Under the pieces are notes generated by a model. The model was not told the DNA's origin. It made no database searches and was given only the letters and a program-made list of their open reading frames with translations. A DNA stretch of 37,059 nucleotides from an uncultured Candidatus Melainabacteria bacterium (GTDB lineage: Bacteria > Cyanobacteriota > Vampirovibrionia > Gastranaerophilales > Gastranaerophilaceae), in NCBI GenBank assembly GCA_934754735.1, contig CAKVJE010000005.1, positions 1-37,059 of the forward strand, given 5' to 3'. Positions 5,906 through 15,439 of the stretch are shown here, piece after piece (positions within the stretch are counted from its first letter, which is position 1; the number at the start of each line of letters is the position of its first letter). The translations under genes were made by a program, and so were the position numbers.

Positions 5906-6538
5906 TTATAGCAATGATAATTGTTTTTCAAAATGTTTTCTCAAAAATGACGGGCGATGATACTTGCATAAACCATGCTTATCAATTGCATCCAAATGCT
6001 CTTTGGTCAAATATCCGGCATTTTTTGCCCAATTGTACATTGGAAATTCCTCATGCAATTTTTGCATGTACCTGTCACGTGTAACTTTTGCAAGCACACT
6101 AGCTGCCGCTATTGAAGCTGATTTCGAGTCACCTTTTATCACAAATTGTTGTGGATAATTGAAATTCTTAATCAATTTGTTTCCGTCAACCAAAACTAAA
6201 ACATCTTCAGAATTTATTATTGCAGAACAAGCTTGATTCATAGCTTTCAATGATGCATTAAGTATGTTAATTTTTTCAATTTCTTCAACTTCAACACAAA
6301 CAATTTTATTTAAAGTATTATGTAAAATCGCATCATAAATCGACTCACGTTTTTTAGCCGTAAGTTTTTTGGAATCATTAAGAATAGCTAAATCTTTAAT
6401 CAAACCTTCCGTAACTTTTTCAAAACAAACAGCAGCGGCAAAGACTCCGCCGGCAGCAGGCCCGCGTCCGGCTTCGTCAGTACCGATAATTGTTTTATTA
6501 AAGCTTTTATCAAACTGGAATAAAAGTTCTGAAGTCAT
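5906..6538 (-). CDS. rnhB: Ribonuclease HII
   Basis: 210 residues. Hydrolyses the RNA strand of RNA-DNA hybrids and incises at single ribonucleotides. The signature GTDEAGRGP gives Asp21 and Glu22; Asp118 in LVDGNK and Asp137 in KGDSKSASIAAASVLAK complete the four acidic metal ligands. The C-terminal KYHRPSF is typical of the family. It begins 3 nt after the ferritin stop (TAG AAT ATG) and is presumably expressed from the ferritin promoter. Confidence 0.96.
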   Translation of the reverse strand: MTSELLFQFDKSFNKTIIGTDEAGRGPAAGGVFAAAVCFEKVTEGLIKDLAILNDSKKLTAKKRESIYDAILHNTLNKIVCVEVEEIEKINILNASLKAMNQACSAIINSEDVLVLVDGNKLIKNFNYPQQFVIKGDSKSASIAAASVLAKVTRDRYMQKLHEEFPMYNWAKNAGYLTKEHLDAIDKHGLCKYHRPSFLRKHFEKQLSLL

Positions 6539-6541
6539 ATT

Positions 6542-7051
6542 CTATCCGATAACCGGTGCTACAAAAGTTCTAGCCGCTAAATCTTTATCTAAAATTAATA
6601 ATGCTTTTTTATCATCACCAATAAGTTTCAAAGTTGAAAGAACTCCACCAACGTTAGCTTCTTCTTCAACTTGTTCTTTTATGTACCAGTCAAGAAGGTG
6701 CATTGCAGCTCTATCCTTAACTTCTTCTGCAACATCCATAACGTGATTAATTCTTGAAGTTACGTATTCTTCGTGTCTTAAAACTTGTTCAAACATTGTA
6801 AGCGGGCAAGTTCCTTCTAGTTCAGGCTTTTCAATAGCTCTAAGTTCAATTTTTCCGCCTCTTTCGTTCAAGTAATTTAACATACCCATTGCGTGTGCGT
6901 GTTCTTCTTGAACTTGAACATCAAACCAATTCACAAAACCTTGCAAATTTAATTCTTGAAAATAAACTTTCATCGCTAGATAAAGATATTCAGAATAAAA
7001 TTCTTTATTAATTTGCTCATTAAAAGCTTCTTGTAATTTTTCGTTAATCAT
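6542..7051 (-). CDS. ftnA: Ferritin (FtnA-type iron storage protein)
   Basis: 169 residues from ATG 7051, which has GGGAG 8 nt upstream. A longer reading from the GTG at 7060 would overlap that site and is rejected. Four-helix ferritin with the ferroxidase ligands at the same numbers as E. coli FtnA: Glu17, Glu50, His53, Glu94 and the E126-Q127-x-E129-E130 cluster. It oxidises Fe(II) and stores it as a ferric mineral in a 24-mer shell. No DtxR-type box is visible in the 65-nt region shared with the divergent phosphoesterase gene. Confidence 0.95.
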   Translation of the reverse strand: MINEKLQEAFNEQINKEFYSEYLYLAMKVYFQELNLQGFVNWFDVQVQEEHAHAMGMLNYLNERGGKIELRAIEKPELEGTCPLTMFEQVLRHEEYVTSRINHVMDVAEEVKDRAAMHLLDWYIKEQVEEEANVGGVLSTLKLIGDDKKALLILDKDLAARTFVAPVIG

Positions 7052-7101
7052 ATTTTTCACTCCCTGTTGTTATTCTTGCGTATTTATTCTAGCACAAATT
7101 A

Positions 7102-7116
7102 TGCTAAAATGTTCGT
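7102..7116 (+). promoter_or_regulatory. Extended -10 element 6 nt before ATG (leaderless)
   Basis: TGCTAAAAT (extended -10, hexamer 7105-7110), then GTTCGT and ATG 7117. No Shine-Dalgarno. Confidence 0.6.
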
Positions 7117-7881
7117 ATGAATAAATATTTTCTAATAATAATCGCATTGCTTATAATTTGGTCTTTTTTTATTGAACCAAACTTGTTAATTATAAAAAAT
7201 TACACGCTGAAAGAACTTGGTGATAGAAAAATTGTTTTTGTAAGTGACTTTCATATTGCAAAAAATGAAAAAGCGAGATTACAAAGAATAGTGAATACTA
7301 TTAATGAAATTGAACCGGATTTGGTACTATCAGGCGGAGATTTTATAAAAGGCCATGATGGCAAATTCACTATGCCGATTGAAGAACAAGTAAAAGAATT
7401 CAAAAAAATCAAAGCTCCGATTTATACAGTTCTTGGAAATCATGACGGCTGGTATGATAAAGACGGCGTGCGTGAAGTTTTGCAAAATAATGGCATAACT
7501 GTGTTAGAAAATTCTAATGTCAAATTTGAAGGACTTTCGATTGCAGGAGTTGAAGATATGCAAACAGGATTTCCGGATGTAGAACTTGCCCTAATTGGAA
7601 CAGAACATCCTAGAATATTACTTTCACATAGTCCGGATATTTATTATGATGTGCATGAAGATGTTGATTTAATATTGGCAGGACATTTACACGGAGGTCA
7701 AATTTATTTGCCGTTTATTGGAGCTTTGAGCGTGCCGTCAAAATACGGCAACAAATTTGTTCGCGGAATGATTCAAGAAAATAAAAATAAAATGCTTGTA
7801 ACCAATGGGCTTGGTACAAGTATCTTGCCAATAAGATTTGGTTCTATTCCTGAGATTGTAGTTATTAATAGTAATAAATGA
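7117..7881 (+). CDS. Membrane-anchored calcineurin-like metallophosphoesterase (YkuE/LpxG type)
   Basis: 254 residues. N-terminal hydrophobic anchor at about 4-19, then the five metallophosphoesterase motifs: Asp44-x-His46 (SDFH), Asp75 (GGDF), Asn108-His109-Asp (GNHD), His171 (SHSPD) and His190-x-His192 (GHLHGGQ), coordinating two metals. Proteins of this branch include B. subtilis YkuE and the UDP-2,3-diacylglucosamine hydrolase LpxG. The substrate here is not evident, though a lipid-linked phosphodiester is plausible given the acyltransferase gene that follows. Transcribed divergently from ferritin. Confidence 0.9.
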   Translation: MNKYFLIIIALLIIWSFFIEPNLLIIKNYTLKELGDRKIVFVSDFHIAKNEKARLQRIVNTINEIEPDLVLSGGDFIKGHDGKFTMPIEEQVKEFKKIKAPIYTVLGNHDGWYDKDGVREVLQNNGITVLENSNVKFEGLSIAGVEDMQTGFPDVELALIGTEHPRILLSHSPDIYYDVHEDVDLILAGHLHGGQIYLPFIGALSVPSKYGNKFVRGMIQENKNKMLVTNGLGTSILPIRFGSIPEIVVINSNK

Positions 7882-7946
7882 TAAACTTTTGTGTAAATAT
7901 TATATTCTTGGTTTGTAAATTTTAATTAACATTACCCATTTAGGTG

Positions 7947-7981
7947 TTCACAAAAGTGGCTGGAATGTGTATTATAGTTAT
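7947..7981 (+). promoter_or_regulatory. Promoter for leaderless acyltransferase mRNA
   Basis: TTCACA (7947-7952), 17 bp, TATTAT (7970-7975), then 6 nt to ATG 7982. The expected +1 coincides with the A of ATG. Confidence 0.65.
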
Positions 7982-8800
7982 ATGATAAACTTAGAGGATT
8001 TATATTCGGAAGTTCCGCCTACGAAATTAAGAAATATTGACGAAAAGTTTCGTCCGGCGCAGACTTCACCTTTTTGGTTATGGGTGGCAGATAGATTTTT
8101 TTATGGAATGTTAGAAAATCGTTTTTACGCATTCCGTTTCAAAGGTGCTGAAAATTTTTATAAAAAAGACCCGGACACTCCGGTTATAATGTTTGCACCT
8201 CACAGCAATTGGTGGGACGGGATTGTGGGCTATCATATCTGCAACAGAATTTTCAAAAAAGAAATTCGCTTAATGGTAGAAGAACTTAACCGTTTTCCAC
8301 TTCTTAGACGTGGCGGTGCTTTTAATGTTAACAAAAAATCCGCTCAAGCTTCTATGGAAGCTTTAAAATACTCTGTTGAAGTTGTTGGCAATACAAATAA
8401 CATTCTATATATATTTCCGCAAGGAATTATTAAACCGCCAAATTATCGACCAATTGAGTTTCAATCCGGTTTAACTTATATTGCGGAAAAAGCTGCGAAA
8501 AAATATGGTAAAGTTGCGCTTATGCCGATTGCTGTAAACTATATGTTTTTAAGAGATAATCGTCCGGAAGTTCTTGTTGAAATTGGTGAGCCAATTGAAT
8601 TAAACAGCGATAAACCAAATAGAAAAGAATATACAGAATTTTTAGCACATAAATTACAAGATTTGTGCGACAAACAATTCTATGATATCAGCCAAGGACA
8701 TTTTCAAGGGTATGATACACTCTTCCAGCGTAAGTTAAAATGGTATCGTAGAATAGAGCAACGTTTGAAAAAGATTGATGTTAAGGGTTCTGGTGTTTAA
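7982..8800 (+). CDS. PlsC-like lysophospholipid acyltransferase
   Basis: 272 residues from ATG 7982. The in-frame GTG at 7967 is less likely because it lies just 5' of the -10 hexamer. Motif I is PHSNWWDG with His74 and Asp79 (HX4D); FPQGIIKPP (145-153) occupies the usual FPEGT position with Gln replacing Glu. This puts it in the 1-acylglycerol-3-phosphate acyltransferase superfamily, which moves acyl chains to lysophospholipids or other polar lipids at the inner membrane. The precise acceptor is unknown. It ends 20 bp inside the convergent FkbH-like gene. Confidence 0.85.
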   Translation: MINLEDLYSEVPPTKLRNIDEKFRPAQTSPFWLWVADRFFYGMLENRFYAFRFKGAENFYKKDPDTPVIMFAPHSNWWDGIVGYHICNRIFKKEIRLMVEELNRFPLLRRGGAFNVNKKSAQASMEALKYSVEVVGNTNNILYIFPQGIIKPPNYRPIEFQSGLTYIAEKAAKKYGKVALMPIAVNYMFLRDNRPEVLVEIGEPIELNSDKPNRKEYTEFLAHKLQDLCDKQFYDISQGHFQGYDTLFQRKLKWYRRIEQRLKKIDVKGSGV

Positions 8801-10529
8801 CAGAAAGTAAGTTTTTACCGAGTTTTTGATTGGCGATTTCTGCAATTTTTTGTGCTAAATTCACATAAACTCGTCTTGAGAAATGATTTATACAAACTGT
8901 GTAATCTTCTTCACTCTTAATTAAATCAGTTAATTCTATAAATTCTACTTTATCTTTAAAGTTTTCTCTAACTGCCGAATTCAAAATCTTATGATGCTCT
9001 GCCATATTTTCATATCCGGCTTGAATTTTATCTGTTGGAATTTCACTTCCCAAAATCAGAACCAATTCTCCTTTTAGGTTATCCAAAATATAATTCAAAT
9101 TTTTAATAACCAAATCAACAGGTGGATTGCCACCGAAAACGTAATTTTTTCTGAATTCATTAAGTATCATTATATTTTGCGCACGAGCTTGGGCAGGAAT
9201 TGATGCAAGAATTTTATCCCAATTTTTTGAATCCGTAATATCACAATCCGCAAATCCAAAAAATGCGTACGTTCCGTCATTTTTGTTTATGTAAATTCCA
9301 CTATGAGTTACAGTCAAAAGGCTCAAAAATACAAGGTTGTATTTTGGGTCGAAAAATTTAGTTTTAAATTCATCCGGATTTGGACAAGGAAAACGCGTGG
9401 AAAGCTCTGCAAGCTTATCTTTTGAAAGTCTATGTGTTTGCTCTATAAACGCTGTATGCGTATGCGCCAAAATATAGACCAATTGCTTATTCCAGTAAGG
9501 GAATTCAGTATCAATATTGCAATCCGCGTCAATGTAGCTTAATGCAGAATACAAATCGCAAGGTCCTTTAAACAAAATATTCACATCACTTTTTCTAGAT
9601 TTTTGCGGTTGTTTAATTTCAATATTGTCTACAATTTGAATCCAATCAACATTTTTGTTCAAATCTGATGCAACTTCACCTTCAATTTTCAATTCAGGTT
9701 TGTCCAAGTAGTTGTAAACAAACTGTTCAATCCCCATATTCATAATTCTGCAAGAGAAAAGAAAATGGATAAGTTTGTTTTGATTTGTGTCAAGGACATA
9801 AAACCCGCAAATCCCATAATTGCCGAATTTATCTTCTGCAATAATATAAGCTGTGTCATTGTTTTTAATTGTTTCTTCCAAGTTTTCATCGCGGAATTTT
9901 GTGAAATTAAGCTGATTTGTTCTCAGGATAAGTTTTTTTATTCTCTCTATATTTTTTTCACAATCTTTTTTAATGCAAATTTTAATCTCACTTGAGCGCA
10001 AAAAATCTTCGTTAGAACTTGCTTGTGCAAGCTTTTCCGCCTTTTCTTCCAAAATTTTATATTGCTTTAATCTCGTGTGTTCAAAATCGTAGTCGTTTAC
10101 AAGGTAAAGTTCTTCGGCAATTTTTGAAATAAATTCCGGCGTTGTACTCATCAGGTTTGGGGAATAAAATTTCGCTTCATTGATATTAAGTGGATTATCG
10201 TCAATGAAAATCACGTTTTCTACACGCAAATTCATTGATTTAATTATGTTTTCGACTCTTTTGCCTTTTGGTGTCCAATCGATTGAAGGGAAAACAAATA
10301 AATCCCAAACATCTTTGATACCGAGTTCGATAAACTTGCTTTTTACTTGCTCAAAATTGTTTTTTGAACAAATAGAATTTATTATGCCTTTTGTAGTAAG
10401 TTCACGCACAAGACTGATTGTGTCTGGGTTTAGGATAATTTCGCCTTCTGAAATATTGCCATACCAAAATGTTTCATCCAAATCCCAGATTATTAATTTT
10501 GTTTTTGTTATGTCGTAGTCTTTTTTCAT
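8781..10529 (-). CDS. FkbH-like HAD-IIIC family protein
   Basis: 582 residues. The HAD-type motif IIWDLDETFW (Asp16, Asp18) opens the protein; VIFIDDNPLNINEA carries the acidic motif near residue 110. In polyketide pathways FkbH homologues load D-1,3-bisphosphoglycerate onto an acyl carrier protein as a glyceryl unit. The middle (about 185-290) resembles a GNAT fold (ILRTNQLNFT, YGICGFYVL), and the C-terminal half has SGNH-hydrolase-like features. No carrier protein or PKS is nearby, so the role here is open; sugar or lipid decoration is possible. The gene has no clear RBS and TTGAAT-18-TACAAG lies 8 nt before ATG. Confidence 0.8.
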   Translation of the reverse strand: MKKDYDITKTKLIIWDLDETFWYGNISEGEIILNPDTISLVRELTTKGIINSICSKNNFEQVKSKFIELGIKDVWDLFVFPSIDWTPKGKRVENIIKSMNLRVENVIFIDDNPLNINEAKFYSPNLMSTTPEFISKIAEELYLVNDYDFEHTRLKQYKILEEKAEKLAQASSNEDFLRSSEIKICIKKDCEKNIERIKKLILRTNQLNFTKFRDENLEETIKNNDTAYIIAEDKFGNYGICGFYVLDTNQNKLIHFLFSCRIMNMGIEQFVYNYLDKPELKIEGEVASDLNKNVDWIQIVDNIEIKQPQKSRKSDVNILFKGPCDLYSALSYIDADCNIDTEFPYWNKQLVYILAHTHTAFIEQTHRLSKDKLAELSTRFPCPNPDEFKTKFFDPKYNLVFLSLLTVTHSGIYINKNDGTYAFFGFADCDITDSKNWDKILASIPAQARAQNIMILNEFRKNYVFGGNPPVDLVIKNLNYILDNLKGELVLILGSEIPTDKIQAGYENMAEHHKILNSAVRENFKDKVEFIELTDLIKSEEDYTVCINHFSRRVYVNLAQKIAEIANQKLGKNLLSVKHQNP

Positions 10530-10591
10530 ATTTTTTGCTTGTATTTTTTTTGATAACTGGGATTCAAATGAACCTTTGTTATATTGGGTAA

Positions 10592-11245
10592 TTAAACTTC
10601 GATTCTTAAAACTCTAGGAACTTTGCCAACTTCTCTAATTTGTCGTTCAAATTCGGAAATATTAACTCTTATAGCCTCAAATGTGTTGTAATGCATTGGA
10701 ATAACTTCGCTTACGCCAAGCCATTCAGATGCTTTAACAGCATGCTCAATATCCATCGTATATTTTCCGCCGATTGGAAGCATTGCAATATCCGGTTGAT
10801 AAAGTTCGCCAATCATTTTCATTTCGGAATTTAAACAAGTATCGCCGGCATGGTAAATTGTTTGACCATCAATTTCAAACACAAATCCACAAGGACATCC
10901 GCCATAACTACCATCTGCGAAAGAACTGGAATGAAATGCCGGAGTTAAAATTACTCTGCCCCAATCATATTCTCTCCAAGCACCTAAGCCCATATCAATT
11001 GTTTTTGCACCATGTTTTGCTGTATAATTTGCTAATTCAAAAACTGCTGTTATTGTTGCACCGTTTGATTTGGCAATCTCAATTGCGCTACCCAAGTGGT
11101 CGCTATGTGCATGTGTTACAAAAATATCGCTGATATTTTGTGGTTTGTAATTTGGTACTGCAACTAAAAAAGGGTCTATTAAAATTTTTTTCCTATTTGA
11201 AGTTTCAATTTCAAAAGCGCTATGACCTAAATATTTGATATTCAT
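10592..11245 (-). CDS. UPF0173/UlaG-like metal-dependent hydrolase
   Basis: 217 residues. Metallo-beta-lactamase fold: LGHSAF at the start, THAHSDH (His45, His47, Asp49, His50), YHAGDT, and a late PMHYNTF. This is the compact UPF0173 architecture; family members are related to UlaG lactonase but have no settled substrate. RBS GGAGA is at good spacing. It is the third gene of an operon after thyX and a solute-binding protein, with an 18-nt gap. Confidence 0.9.
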   Translation of the reverse strand: MNIKYLGHSAFEIETSNRKKILIDPFLVAVPNYKPQNISDIFVTHAHSDHLGSAIEIAKSNGATITAVFELANYTAKHGAKTIDMGLGAWREYDWGRVILTPAFHSSSFADGSYGGCPCGFVFEIDGQTIYHAGDTCLNSEMKMIGELYQPDIAMLPIGGKYTMDIEHAVKASEWLGVSEVIPMHYNTFEAIRVNISEFERQIREVGKVPRVLRIEV

Positions 11246-11263
11246 AATTAATTCTCCAAAATC

Positions 11264-12058
11264 TTATTTCAAACCCCATTTGCGACGCATACGAACAATT
11301 ACATTCTTTTGCTTCATATCACCAATTGCAAAATCTATATTTTCTTTTAATCTGGAAGTTCCTTTGCCTTTTCTTATTGCAATTCCGTAAGGTTCTTTAG
11401 TATATCTTTTTGGCAAAAGTTTTACCGAATTATCTTCATACGTAAATGCACTCAAAATAGTATCATCAGAAGTTAAAGCATCAATTTTACCGGCTTTTAG
11501 TGCTTCATACGCAGCGCGGTAGTTTCTAAATCCAATAATAGTAGCATCCGGCGCTAGAGCTAACATGTTTTTTTCCGCTGTTGTTCCAAAAACAACACCA
11601 ACATTTTGACCTGATAAATCTGCGAGTGATTTAATTTTGCTGTTAGAACGTACTAAAAGCGCTTGTCCTGCGTAATCATACGGTACTGAAAAGTTGATAA
11701 TTTCTTGTCTTTGCGGAGTTATTGTAACTGTCGCTATGACCATATCTAATTCGCCGGTTGAGACTTTTAGCATTCTATTAGCAGGAGTTACAGGATAAAA
11801 TTCAACCGCATCAGGGTTTTTTAAAATATATTGAGCCATATAATGCGCCAAGTCTGCATCATATCCGACAATTTTCCAATCTTTGTCCATAAAACCAAAA
11901 GGTTTAGAATCCGTATTAATGCCGACTTTTAGCTTACCTCTGTGCAGAATTTCATCATACAAATCTGCATCTTCATATTTTTCCGGTTTAATAAATATGA
12001 AATAAACAGCAACAAGTATTAAAAATAATATTGAAAGTAAAATTCCTAAAGCTCTCAT
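11264..12058 (-). CDS. Family 3 extracellular solute-binding protein, membrane-anchored (amino-acid type)
   Basis: 264 residues from ATG 12058, whose ATGA overlaps the thyX stop. Hydrophobic segment at about 4-24 with no lipobox Cys, so it is probably an uncleaved anchor facing the periplasm. GKLKVGINTDSKPFGF, VGYDADLA, DMVIATVTITPQR and INFSVPY are the family 3 (GlnH/PEB1-like) ligand-binding hallmarks; the Asp in GYDADLA and the Arg after TPQ usually bind the amino acid. No permease or ATPase gene is in the window, so it is an orphan here. Confidence 0.9.
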   Translation of the reverse strand: MRALGILLSILFLILVAVYFIFIKPEKYEDADLYDEILHRGKLKVGINTDSKPFGFMDKDWKIVGYDADLAHYMAQYILKNPDAVEFYPVTPANRMLKVSTGELDMVIATVTITPQRQEIINFSVPYDYAGQALLVRSNSKIKSLADLSGQNVGVVFGTTAEKNMLALAPDATIIGFRNYRAAYEALKAGKIDALTSDDTILSAFTYEDNSVKLLPKRYTKEPYGIAIRKGKGTSRLKENIDFAIGDMKQKNVIVRMRRKWGLK

Positions 12059-12753
12059 TGTCCTAATTTTGGCATCCTTCCGCAAGATTTGTCTTCATCA
12101 CAATAGCCTAAACGTTCGCATTTTGGAACTAAATAAGGTTTAAGCCATGCTTCTTCCTTAATTAATTCATCGCACATCATTTTAATCATTGAACGGATTT
12201 CATACTGAGCACGTGTGCAAAGTCTTAAATTTGCCAAATGTATCATTTCTCTCAAGTTTAAACTTGCAACTATAGAAGTAGATGCTGCGTTAGGAAGTAC
12301 GGCACGAGCATCTTCGGCAGGAATTCCTGCTTCTGTAAATTCCAAATATTTTTTAGAAATTTCTTCCATAAAGTCTTCAAATTTTGCCTTTAATTCTTCA
12401 TTACGTGCAATTGTAGGCGGAATTAAATAATCAAATTGTCCTTTTTCTTTAACATATCTTTGAGATTTTTGAGAAAAAGACATGTGACGATGGCGTACAA
12501 GTTGATGAGTACAAGCTCTTGAAACATTTGAGATTGCAAATGTTACTTGGATGTGCTCAATTACAGAATAATGACCTGATGAAATTACTCGTTCAATCAA
12601 TTTGAGCATTTTTTCTTCGTCATCAGTACTGTTATATATATTGAACGGCGTATCAGCGCTATAACAGGTTCTCGCAGCCGTATAAATAGTCTTTAACATA
12701 TTAGCCGGTTTAGAAATCAAGTTAACCATCGGTTTGTTATTTTTCTCTTCCAT
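12055..12753 (-). CDS. thyX: Flavin-dependent thymidylate synthase
   Basis: 232 residues from ATG 12753 (RBS GGGAGAGG); longer in-frame readings lack an RBS. The ThyX signature RHRX7S is present as Arg87-His-Arg89 ... Ser97 with Arg99, within RHRHMSFSQKSQRY. It methylates dUMP using methylenetetrahydrofolate and FAD/NADPH. The stop codon overlaps the start of the solute-binding protein gene by 4 bp (ATGA), indicating translational coupling. Confidence 0.97.
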   Translation of the reverse strand: MEEKNNKPMVNLISKPANMLKTIYTAARTCYSADTPFNIYNSTDDEEKMLKLIERVISSGHYSVIEHIQVTFAISNVSRACTHQLVRHRHMSFSQKSQRYVKEKGQFDYLIPPTIARNEELKAKFEDFMEEISKKYLEFTEAGIPAEDARAVLPNAASTSIVASLNLREMIHLANLRLCTRAQYEIRSMIKMMCDELIKEEAWLKPYLVPKCERLGYCDEDKSCGRMPKLGQ

Positions 12754-12884
12754 ATTCCTCTCCCTTTTTAATCTATGATAACATGCAATAAATATGCATT
12801 GCAAATATGTTAAGCTATAAAACTTGAGCTTTAGATAGCAAAAAATATTTTCACGTGTTTTTATTTTGATAACAAGGAGTAATT

Positions 12885-13571
12885 ATGCAAATTTCAAATT
12901 CAATAAACAACACAAATTTTACAGGTACATTTAGGATAAAACCGCAAGAACTTAAGGCACAGAAGGAAATTCCAGAATTATTTACACAAGGACGTCAGAT
13001 TTTTCATGATATTTTAGAAAAAGGAGACGAAGTTATTGTTTTAAGAGATAAATATGATAAAAGGGTAGGTAAATATATTCAAGAAAACAATATCAAAGAG
13101 CTTGAATATTATCCGACAATTAATACAAAATCAGGATTGGATAATGAAGAACCTGAAAAACTAATTGCATTAATGAAAGAAAAAGCTGTTGAAATTAAAA
13201 CAGGTTTAGAAGATATTTATGCAAGGATTGGCGCGCAGAAAAAAGAAACAAAACCAAGAACTACAGATAAAGCTCTAAATATCATTACTAAATCTTTGCG
13301 CTTGAATGTCGAAAATCCAATCATAAAAACAACAAAGCAGTCTACAATTATAAGAGATGCCGAAAAACAACGTACAATAGAAATCATTGCTCCGAATAAT
13401 GCAACCAGTTATGTTTATGTAAAACCCGATTCTTTGAACGAAGATTCTATAAAATGCATTTTGGACGGAAAAGGTCAAATTACCAAAACATTCACGACAC
13501 CAAACGAAATTTCAAAATTTATGCGATTGTTCAGAGATTTGAAATCAAAAGAAGTAAATACGCTTAGATAA
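12885..13571 (+). CDS. Uncharacterised protein with N-terminal NTNFTG motif
   Basis: 228 residues, RBS AAGGAG. Soluble, Lys/Glu-rich, no membrane segment or recognisable enzyme motif. The N-terminus MQISNSINNTNFTGTF resembles NPYFTGK of the HTH-repeat protein although the rest is unrelated. The middle (about 100-150) is probably helical and the C-terminal half (165-220) predicts as mixed alpha/beta. It is a single gene with its stop 24 nt from the convergent mutL stop. Lineage-specific by appearance; no function assigned. Confidence 0.75.
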   Translation: MQISNSINNTNFTGTFRIKPQELKAQKEIPELFTQGRQIFHDILEKGDEVIVLRDKYDKRVGKYIQENNIKELEYYPTINTKSGLDNEEPEKLIALMKEKAVEIKTGLEDIYARIGAQKKETKPRTTDKALNIITKSLRLNVENPIIKTTKQSTIIRDAEKQRTIEIIAPNNATSYVYVKPDSLNEDSIKCILDGKGQITKTFTTPNEISKFMRLFRDLKSKEVNTLR

Positions 13572-13594
13572 AATTTGCAGATTTGCACATAACT

Positions 13595-15415
13595 TTATTT
13601 ATTTCTCTGGAAAAATTTTGCGATATCTTTATGTTCAATTATATGTGAAATTGGTCTGCCATGCGGACAAGTAAACGGTTTTTCACACTTGCGCCAATTC
13701 TTAATAATTTCTTGCATTTGAAACAGATTCAAATATGTATTCGCCTTTACGGCAGCTTTACAAGATGTTGTAATCAAGATTTTTTCTTCAATGTTATCAA
13801 TATCGCCGGAAATATTTTCCAAAATATCCGCCAAAATTTCTTTCGGCGCAACTTTTGATAAAATTTGCGGAACTTTTTTGAAAATTACTTCGTGGTCAGA
13901 CATAAATTCGATTTCATATCCGAATTTAGAAAGTTTGTCTCGATTGTGCTCTAAAAGTTCTTTATCGCTTGGTGAAACTTCAAGTACATCCGAAATAAAC
14001 AAAAGCTGGCAGTCAATATTCTTAGACTGTTTAAGCTTCTCATAAATATATCTTTCTTCTGCGATATGCTGATCAACAATCTCTAAACCTTCTTCTTTTT
14101 CAATCAGAATATACGTTTTTTTGTACTGACCTATTATCACATCTTCGACTTCCGGAACACTTGGCGCAACAAATTTTGCTTGTTCGTGTTTTGGAAATTC
14201 CTTGACTAAAGCTGGTTTTGGCGCTTCTTCTTTTTTAGGTTCTTCAAAAACATAGCCCAAATTCTGGTTATTGCTTACATAAACATCATCAGAATTTTGC
14301 GGTTGAAAATTCATCACAGGTCGAGTTTGATTCACAACTTGCGATTGCTTAATTTCTTGCTGAACTTCAAGCTGTAATTCTGCTTGTTCTACCGTTTCCT
14401 CTTGAATTACTTGCGGTTGTTCTTTTTCCACATAGCCAGATAGCGCCATATCAATCGCTGAATGGATAAAGTTAAAAATCTGATTCGGATTTTTATAACG
14501 AACTTCTTTTTTTGTCGGGTGAACGTTCACGTCCACATCTTCCGGAGGAATTTCCAAGTTCAAAATAATAAACGGATAGCGCGAACCGATAAGATTTTTA
14601 TATGCCATATCAACTGATTTTTGGAATATCGGGCATTTAACAATACGAGAATTCACGTACATATAATAATCTTTTTTACTCGCTCTTGTATAATCAGGAG
14701 TGCTGATTAAGCCCGAAATTTCTAGGTTAGAAATTTTATCCGTTTTCAAAACCGGACGCAAATTCTTAACAACTTCATCCGAAAAAACTTCTTTTACAGT
14801 TTGCGCTAAATCGTTTTGTCCTGTTGTTTTTAGCGTAACTTTGCCGTTATTTTTAAGTTCAAATGCAACATTCGGATGAACCAGCGCAAGCGATTGTATA
14901 AGTTCGCTAATATATGCAAATTCTGTTTTTGGAGATTTCAAGAATTTCAACCTTGCAGGAAGATTGTAAAACAAATCTCTAATATCCATAATCGTTCCGA
15001 TAGCACAACCTGTTTGAGCCTTTTTGACTTCAGAATTTTCACATTCTACTTTTGTTCCGTAATCAAAATCTTTTGTTCTTGTTATACAGGTTAGTTTAGA
15101 AATTGAGATAATACTCGCTAAAGCTTCACCTCTAAAACCCATTGTTTTTACGGCATACAAGTCTTCACCAGTAGCAATTTTGCTTGTTGCGTGTTTAGAA
15201 AACGCTAATAAAATATCATCAGGATGAATTCCTGAACCATTATCCGCAACGCGTAAATTTCTGCATTCATTAGAAACTTCTATACTAACTCTTGTCGCTC
15301 CTGCATCTACAGAGTTTTCTACAAGTTCTTTGACTACAGAAAACGGACGCTCAATAACTTCCCCTGCTGCTATTTGGTTTATAACATTTTTTGATAGTTG
15401 AACAATTCTTCCCAA
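13595..15415 (-). CDS. mutL: DNA mismatch repair protein MutL (endonuclease type)
   Basis: 606 residues. Starts at a TTG codon (15415) preceded by AGAGGAG at 7 nt; no ATG is available. N-terminal GHKL ATPase: KELVENSVDAGA (Glu30, Asn34), DNGSGI (58-63), GFRGEAL (93-99). A Gln/Glu-rich linker runs from about 330 to 430. The C-terminal domain has DQHIAEERYIYE (448-459), the DQHAX2EX4E nicking motif with Ile for Ala, plus CKAAVKAN and CPHGRP (583-588), so this MutL should nick DNA itself as in bacteria lacking MutH. mutS is not in the window. Confidence 0.97.
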   Translation of the reverse strand: MGRIVQLSKNVINQIAAGEVIERPFSVVKELVENSVDAGATRVSIEVSNECRNLRVADNGSGIHPDDILLAFSKHATSKIATGEDLYAVKTMGFRGEALASIISISKLTCITRTKDFDYGTKVECENSEVKKAQTGCAIGTIMDIRDLFYNLPARLKFLKSPKTEFAYISELIQSLALVHPNVAFELKNNGKVTLKTTGQNDLAQTVKEVFSDEVVKNLRPVLKTDKISNLEISGLISTPDYTRASKKDYYMYVNSRIVKCPIFQKSVDMAYKNLIGSRYPFIILNLEIPPEDVDVNVHPTKKEVRYKNPNQIFNFIHSAIDMALSGYVEKEQPQVIQEETVEQAELQLEVQQEIKQSQVVNQTRPVMNFQPQNSDDVYVSNNQNLGYVFEEPKKEEAPKPALVKEFPKHEQAKFVAPSVPEVEDVIIGQYKKTYILIEKEEGLEIVDQHIAEERYIYEKLKQSKNIDCQLLFISDVLEVSPSDKELLEHNRDKLSKFGYEIEFMSDHEVIFKKVPQILSKVAPKEILADILENISGDIDNIEEKILITTSCKAAVKANTYLNLFQMQEIIKNWRKCEKPFTCPHGRPISHIIEHKDIAKFFQRNK

Positions 15416-15439
15416 AATAAAACTCCTCTTAGAGTTCGC

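Noticed and set aside
7052..7060. Ferritin starting at the upstream GTG (7060)
   Set aside because: That codon overlaps the GGGAG ribosome binding site, which is correctly spaced for ATG 7051; the FtnA ligand numbering also fits the shorter form.
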